Shown one piece after another: positions 8,456-10,225 of a stretch of DNA of 10,225 nt. Origin of the DNA: JBGRPZ01 sp041725955 (GTDB lineage: Bacteria > Bacteroidota > Bacteroidia > Bacteroidales > JBGRPZ01); the NCBI GenBank assembly GCA_041725955.1, contig JBGRQE010000105.1:1-10225 (forward strand), in the 5' to 3' direction. The translations under genes and the position numbers were made by a program. Position 1 is the stretch's first letter. Each line of letters opens with the position of its first letter. Below the pieces are notes generated by a model that was not told where the DNA came from, searched no databases, and saw nothing but the letters and a program-made list of their open reading frames with translations.

Positions 8456-9190
8456 TTAATGTCTGTTTATTTCGATTGAATAAGTGAAATTGCTTGCATC
8501 GTAGAATCCAAGATTATATTCGATTGGTCTTTTACCCGGATCAAAAACATATCTTATTCTGAGAAGAATTGGAGCACCTATTTTTACTTTAAGCTTTTTA
8601 GCCAATGTTTTATCAGCTAATACTGCTGTAATTTCCTCTTTAGAAGTTGTAGCAACTGTATTGTATTTCTCTTCTAATATTTGGTATAGCGGAACTGAAA
8701 AATCTTCATCAGGTTTTATATCAACTCTGGGATGAAAGTATGAAATGAAATTAACTATTGGTCCTTCCTCAGTACCTCTGAGTCGTTCCATTCTAATTAA
8801 ATCACGATCTTCTTTTACTCCAAAAAACTCGGCTACTTCTTTTTCCGGTTTAGCATATCTGACATCCAGATCGAAATTTTTAACTTTAATTCCCTTCTCT
8901 TTCATTTCCTGAGTAAAACTAAGCCAGTTATCTAAACGTGAAGTCACTTTATGTTTATCTGCAACCTTGGTACCTACACCTTTTTTTCTGACTATAAGTC
9001 CTTCATTTACTAATTTATTTGTTGCCTGACGTACAGTATTTCTGGAGATTCCCAGACGTTTGGCAAAATCTACTTCATTAGGCAAAAATTTACCCTCTTG
9101 ATATTCCTTCTCTGCAATAAGTTCTCTTAATATTGTTTCAACCTGTGCATGTAATGGAATAGCACTGTTATGATCTATTTTTGTATGCAT
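8456..9190 (-). CDS. GntR/HutC-family transcriptional regulator (wHTH + UTRA)
   Basis: The 244-residue product is a ligand-responsive repressor. The winged helix covers about 12-80: PLHAQVETILRELI, then FLPNEVDFAKRLGISRNTVR (recognition helix) and the wing GLIVRKKGVGTKV. The C-terminal UTRA effector domain (about 100-240) shows RMERLRGTEEGPIVNFISYF, GAPILLRIRYVF and PIEYNLGFYDASNF, typical of HutC-subfamily proteins that sense sugars or related small molecules. I chose the ATG at 9190 because it has a TGAGGA Shine-Dalgarno at 5 nt spacing and gives the usual family length. Longer starts exist (ATG at 9223, TTG at 9262), but the TTG is part of a TTGACA promoter element and both would put the putative operator inside the gene. 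As first gene of the operon it probably controls itself and the transporter genes. Confidence 0.9.
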   Translation of the reverse strand: MHTKIDHNSAIPLHAQVETILRELIAEKEYQEGKFLPNEVDFAKRLGISRNTVRQATNKLVNEGLIVRKKGVGTKVADKHKVTSRLDNWLSFTQEMKEKGIKVKNFDLDVRYAKPEKEVAEFFGVKEDRDLIRMERLRGTEEGPIVNFISYFHPRVDIKPDEDFSVPLYQILEEKYNTVATTSKEEITAVLADKTLAKKLKVKIGAPILLRIRYVFDPGKRPIEYNLGFYDASNFTYSIEINRH

Positions 9191-9191
9191 A
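9184..9191. promoter_or_regulatory. Small palindrome TATGCATA across the regulator start codon
   Basis: TATGCATA is a perfect 8-bp palindrome that includes the ATG at 9190-9188. On the minus strand it reads on into CATAC, the same half-site as in the operator-like repeat 20-odd bases upstream. It could be a second, weaker regulator contact, but an 8-mer palindrome in AT-rich DNA may be chance. Confidence 0.25.
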
Positions 9192-9194
9192 ATA

Positions 9195-9200
9195 TCCTCA
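9195..9200 (-). promoter_or_regulatory. Shine-Dalgarno TGAGGA deciding the gntR-type start
   Basis: Minus-strand TGAGGA sits five bases before the ATG at 9190. The longer candidate starts at 9223 and 9262 lack a comparable site, so this motif is the main reason for calling the shorter 244-residue regulator. Confidence 0.65.
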
Positions 9201-9209
9201 GCTTTGTCC

Positions 9210-9221
9210 GTATGTTCATAC
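9210..9221. promoter_or_regulatory. Candidate operator, inverted repeat GTATG-TT-CATAC
   Basis: Two perfect 5-bp half sites are separated by 2 bp. The layout (GT at one end, AC at the other) matches the general form of GntR/HutC-family operators. It lies between the proposed promoter and the regulator's ATG, at about +6 to +18 from the predicted transcription start, where a bound repressor would block transcription. Binding by the neighbouring regulator is inferred from position and symmetry. Confidence 0.5.
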
Positions 9222-9233
9222 ATTCTTACATTT

Positions 9234-9262
9234 AAAATAGATATAATATTTTGATATGTCAA
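9234..9262 (-). promoter_or_regulatory. Candidate sigma70-type promoter of the transporter operon
   Basis: On the minus strand a perfect TTGACA (9262-9257) is followed after exactly 17 bases by TATTTT (9239-9234), a 4 of 6 match to TATAAT. T-rich sequence (about 9263-9300) lies upstream as in UP elements. The predicted transcript would start near 9227 and have a leader of about 37 nt before the ATG at 9190. The -10 box is weak and Bacteroidota-type promoters use other motifs, so this is moderately supported. Confidence 0.45.
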
Positions 9263-9458
9263 GAACCAAAAAAAGAAAGAAATACAAAAAATTACAGGAC
9301 AACTAAAAGTTTAGAAAACAGCTCAAAAATGAAATAAATCAGAGTAAATATGTATGGAACATTGTAAGAAGAAAATTTTAGATTAAGAGTACCCTAACCA
9401 AAACTTTTTCCTTTTATAAATTACTAAACATCATTACGGAGAATTTATTCTTCTACAC

Positions 9459-9487
9459 GAGCTTGGAATTATTAATAATTTCGAGCT
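9459..9487. repeat. Palindrome AATTATTAATAATT flanked by CGAGCT direct repeats
   Basis: The perfect 14-bp palindrome AATTATTAATAATT occupies 9467-9480. CGAGCT occurs directly repeated on both sides (9459-9464 and 9482-9487), and because AGCT is self-complementary the whole unit is also an imperfect inverted repeat. Function is unknown; it could be a weak hairpin or a protein site. Confidence 0.35.
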
Positions 9488-9518
9488 GGAAAATTTTGAC
9501 AGGATAAAATTGAGACTG

Positions 9519-9549
9519 ATATATTTGCTTTTTTATAAAGCAAATATAT
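9519..9549. repeat. Perfect 12-bp hairpin (TATATTTGCTTT / AAAGCAAATATA)
   Basis: Arms at 9520-9531 and 9537-9548 are perfectly complementary, with a 5-nt loop TTTAT and one more A-T pair outside (9519/9549). It lies just downstream of the intrinsic terminator on the minus strand. No U-run follows on the minus strand, so it is not itself a typical terminator; it may protect a 3' end or be an element remnant. Confidence 0.5.
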
Positions 9550-9550
9550 T

Positions 9551-9601
9551 TAAAAATAACAAAACCCGAAAACAGTATATAATCACTATTATCGGGCTTT
9601 T
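9551..9601 (-). terminator. Intrinsic terminator, probably bidirectional
   Basis: Read on the minus strand, AAAGCCCGA (9600-9592) pairs with TCGGGTTTT (9569-9561; one G-U pair), then after one U-U mismatch AATAGT pairs with ACTGTT around an 8-nt loop, giving a stem of about 16 steps. It is followed by a U-rich tail (TTTTGTTATTTTT, 9564-9552). The plus strand also has a T-rich tail after the stem (9598-9608). It would end transcripts from higBA, and its closeness to the tRNA-like fragment suggests it may originally have been the tRNA gene's terminator. Confidence 0.8.
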
Positions 9602-9611
9602 AATTTTTCTT

Positions 9612-9629
9612 GCGGAGAGAGAGGGATTC
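9612..9629 (-). other. tRNA-Ser 3'-end fragment, putative attachment-site remnant
   Basis: The minus strand reads GAATCCCTCTCTCTCCGC. This matches the end of a tRNA gene from T-loop position 57 through the T-stem 3' strand (CCCTC), the acceptor 3' strand (TCTCTCC) and discriminator G, as in bacterial tRNA-Ser species whose acceptor stem starts GGAGAGA. The preceding T-loop bases (TTC) are replaced by unrelated sequence and no tRNA body lies upstream, so it is not a functional tRNA. A terminator follows 11 bases later. The match is from memory of tRNA-Ser sequences; the attachment-site interpretation is inference. Confidence 0.55.
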
Positions 9630-9721
9630 TACGCATATTAAAATTTCTTTTGTTTTTGAGTCATTTTAACAACTTACAAAAAAGCTAAGCCAAGTTTAAG
9701 CCTTATAGAAATAGTTTTTCA

Positions 9722-10036
9722 TTAAGCTATTTTGATCTTTCTTCTACTCAAAGGTTTTACCTTATCTATAAATGATTTTCTTTTTTGGTACACTTTATAA
9801 ATATCGTACTGATTTTGTAAATTAAGCCATAATTCAACACTTGTTCCAAAAAACTTGGATAATTTTATAGCCATTTCTGGACTCACACTTCTCTTTTCAT
9901 TTATGATTTCATTTATCGTTCGAAAAGTTGTTCCCAATTGCTTGGCTAATTCTGTCTGAGAAATCTGTAATTCTTCTAGAAATTCTTCTTTAAGTATATC
10001 CCCAGGATGACTTGGTTGTCTTTTTAATGCTAACAT
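9722..10036 (-). CDS. higA: HigA family antitoxin (XRE-type HTH)
   Basis: The 104-residue product binds and neutralises the HigB toxin and represses the module's own promoter. HPGDILKEEFLEEL near the start is the HigA/VapI signature, followed by an XRE helix-turn-helix (about 26-60, ISQTELAKQLGTTFRTINEI and the KRSVSPEMAIKLSKFFGTS helices) and the typical SVELWLNLQNQYDIY segment. The C-terminus is short and basic. I chose the ATG at 10036, with AAGGA seven bases upstream; the frame extends to a TTG at 10060, but that lies inside the toxin gene and has no ribosome site. It starts 10 nt after the toxin stop, and its ribosome binding site overlaps that stop, so translation is probably coupled. 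Order toxin-then-antitoxin is the rule for HigBA. Confidence 0.92.
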   Translation of the reverse strand: MLALKRQPSHPGDILKEEFLEELQISQTELAKQLGTTFRTINEIINEKRSVSPEMAIKLSKFFGTSVELWLNLQNQYDIYKVYQKRKSFIDKVKPLSRRKIKIA

Positions 10037-10043
10037 TTTTCTA

Positions 10044-10048
10044 TCCTT
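10044..10048 (-). promoter_or_regulatory. Shine-Dalgarno AAGGA for higA
   Basis: Minus-strand AAGGA lies seven bases before the ATG at 10036 and shares two bases with the toxin's stop codon. It settles the antitoxin start and suggests that toxin and antitoxin translation are linked. Confidence 0.65.
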
Positions 10049-10225
10049 AATGATAATCAATTATTTCTACATTATAGGCATTTGAGTTTTCAAACCTGAA
10101 AATGATTCTATATTGATCATTTATTCTAATGCTATATTTTCCTTTATATTCTCCTTTGAGCAACTCTAACCTGTTTCCAGGAGGAATTTTCAAATCATTT
10201 AAATCTTTTGCCGCATTTAAATAAT
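10047..10225 (-). CDS. higB: HigB-type toxin (RelE/ParE superfamily), 5' end outside window
   Basis: Only the C-terminal 58 residues are visible, in the minus-strand frame ending with TAA at 10049-10047. They read LNAAKDLNDLKIPPGNRLELL-KGEYKGKYSIRINDQYRIIFRF and end NVEIIDYH, the classic HigB ending: IPPGNRLE, the SIRINDQYRI strand and the final ..DYH. HigB is a ribosome-dependent mRNA interferase of the RelE fold. The visible Arg residues in GNRLE and NDQYRIIFRF and the last Tyr-His are where family members carry functional residues. There is no frame break in the visible part. It precedes higA by 10 nt. Whether the N-terminal half is intact cannot be judged. Confidence 0.9.
   Translation of the reverse strand, partial: YLNAAKDLNDLKIPPGNRLELLKGEYKGKYSIRINDQYRIIFRFENSNAYNVEIIDYH

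Larger units (their letters stand above)
9263..9721. other. Non-coding interval between higA and the regulator operon
   Basis: No credible gene is seen in these 459 bases. From high to low coordinates the interval holds an AT-rich stretch with no recognised feature after higA (about 9640-9721), a tRNA-Ser 3'-end-like fragment (9612-9629), an intrinsic terminator (9551-9601), a 12-13 bp AT-rich hairpin (9519-9549), a 14-bp palindrome flanked by CGAGCT repeats (9459-9487), a featureless stretch (about 9300-9458), and the T-rich (minus strand) flank of the regulator promoter. A plus-strand frame open from 9420 to 9641 has no ATG and its end is the antisense of the tRNA fragment, so I do not call it a gene. 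Confidence 0.7.

Noticed and set aside
9191..9262. N-terminal extension of the regulator from TTG at 9262 or ATG at 9223
   Set aside because: The extension encodes residues not typical of GntR proteins, covers the promoter and operator-like repeat, and lacks a ribosome site; the ATG at 9190 has one.
9612..9626. GA-rich run (GGAGAGAGAGGG) as a simple-sequence repeat
   Set aside because: Its full context matches a tRNA-Ser acceptor and T-stem better than a dinucleotide repeat, and the GA run is only a few units long.
9420..9641. Plus-strand frame open for 73 codons ending ..LAEREGFYAY
   Set aside because: It has no ATG, crosses the terminator and hairpin, and its AEREGF ending is just the antisense of the tRNA-Ser 3' end, a known source of spurious short proteins.
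1..10225. CRISPR array, insertion sequence or phage genes
   Set aside because: No spaced direct repeats, transposase, integrase or phage structural gene is visible within the window.

Overview
The window is AT-rich and every supported gene lies on the minus strand, so transcription runs from high to low coordinates. The protein set points to the FCB group, most likely Ignavibacteria (Ignavibacterium/Melioribacter-like) or a near relative. The pointers are a TonB-dependent receptor with an N-terminal carboxypeptidase-regulatory-like domain, a secreted protein with a type IX secretion (T9SS) type A-like C-terminal domain, and a PorV/PorQ-type outer-membrane protein. The taxon is inferred from family content and was not tested.

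Region A (1-9262) looks like one long operon. In transcription order it holds a GntR/HutC-type regulator, an extracellular sugar-type solute-binding protein, two MalF/MalG-type ABC permeases, a TonB-dependent receptor, a secreted T9SS-CTD protein and a PorV/PorQ family protein cut by the window edge. Gaps between genes are 2, 0, -1, 21, 18 and 10 nt, so there is no room for internal terminators. Together the genes could form a route across the envelope: a gated outer-membrane receptor with a surface or secreted partner, a periplasmic binding protein, and an inner-membrane permease pair, all under a ligand-sensing repressor. No ABC ATPase, SusD homologue or glycoside hydrolase is present, so the substrate is unknown; an oligosaccharide is the most economical guess. 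A TTGACA promoter and an inverted repeat (GTATG-TT-CATAC) precede the regulator, which suggests autoregulation of the operon. The longest open frame of the regulator begins inside that TTGACA; the real start is probably the ATG at 9190.

Region B (about 9263-9721) is non-coding. It contains the regulator's T-rich upstream flank, a palindrome flanked by short direct repeats, a 12-13 bp hairpin, a strong intrinsic terminator and, just upstream of that terminator on the minus strand, an 17-18 nt segment that looks like the 3' end of a tRNA-Ser gene without the rest of the tRNA. This is what one end of an element integrated into a tRNA looks like.

Region C (9722-10225) is a HigBA-type toxin-antitoxin module in toxin-first order: the C-terminal 58 residues of a HigB (RelE/ParE-like) toxin and a complete HigA antitoxin. 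It lies on the side of the tRNA fragment where an integrated element would be expected.
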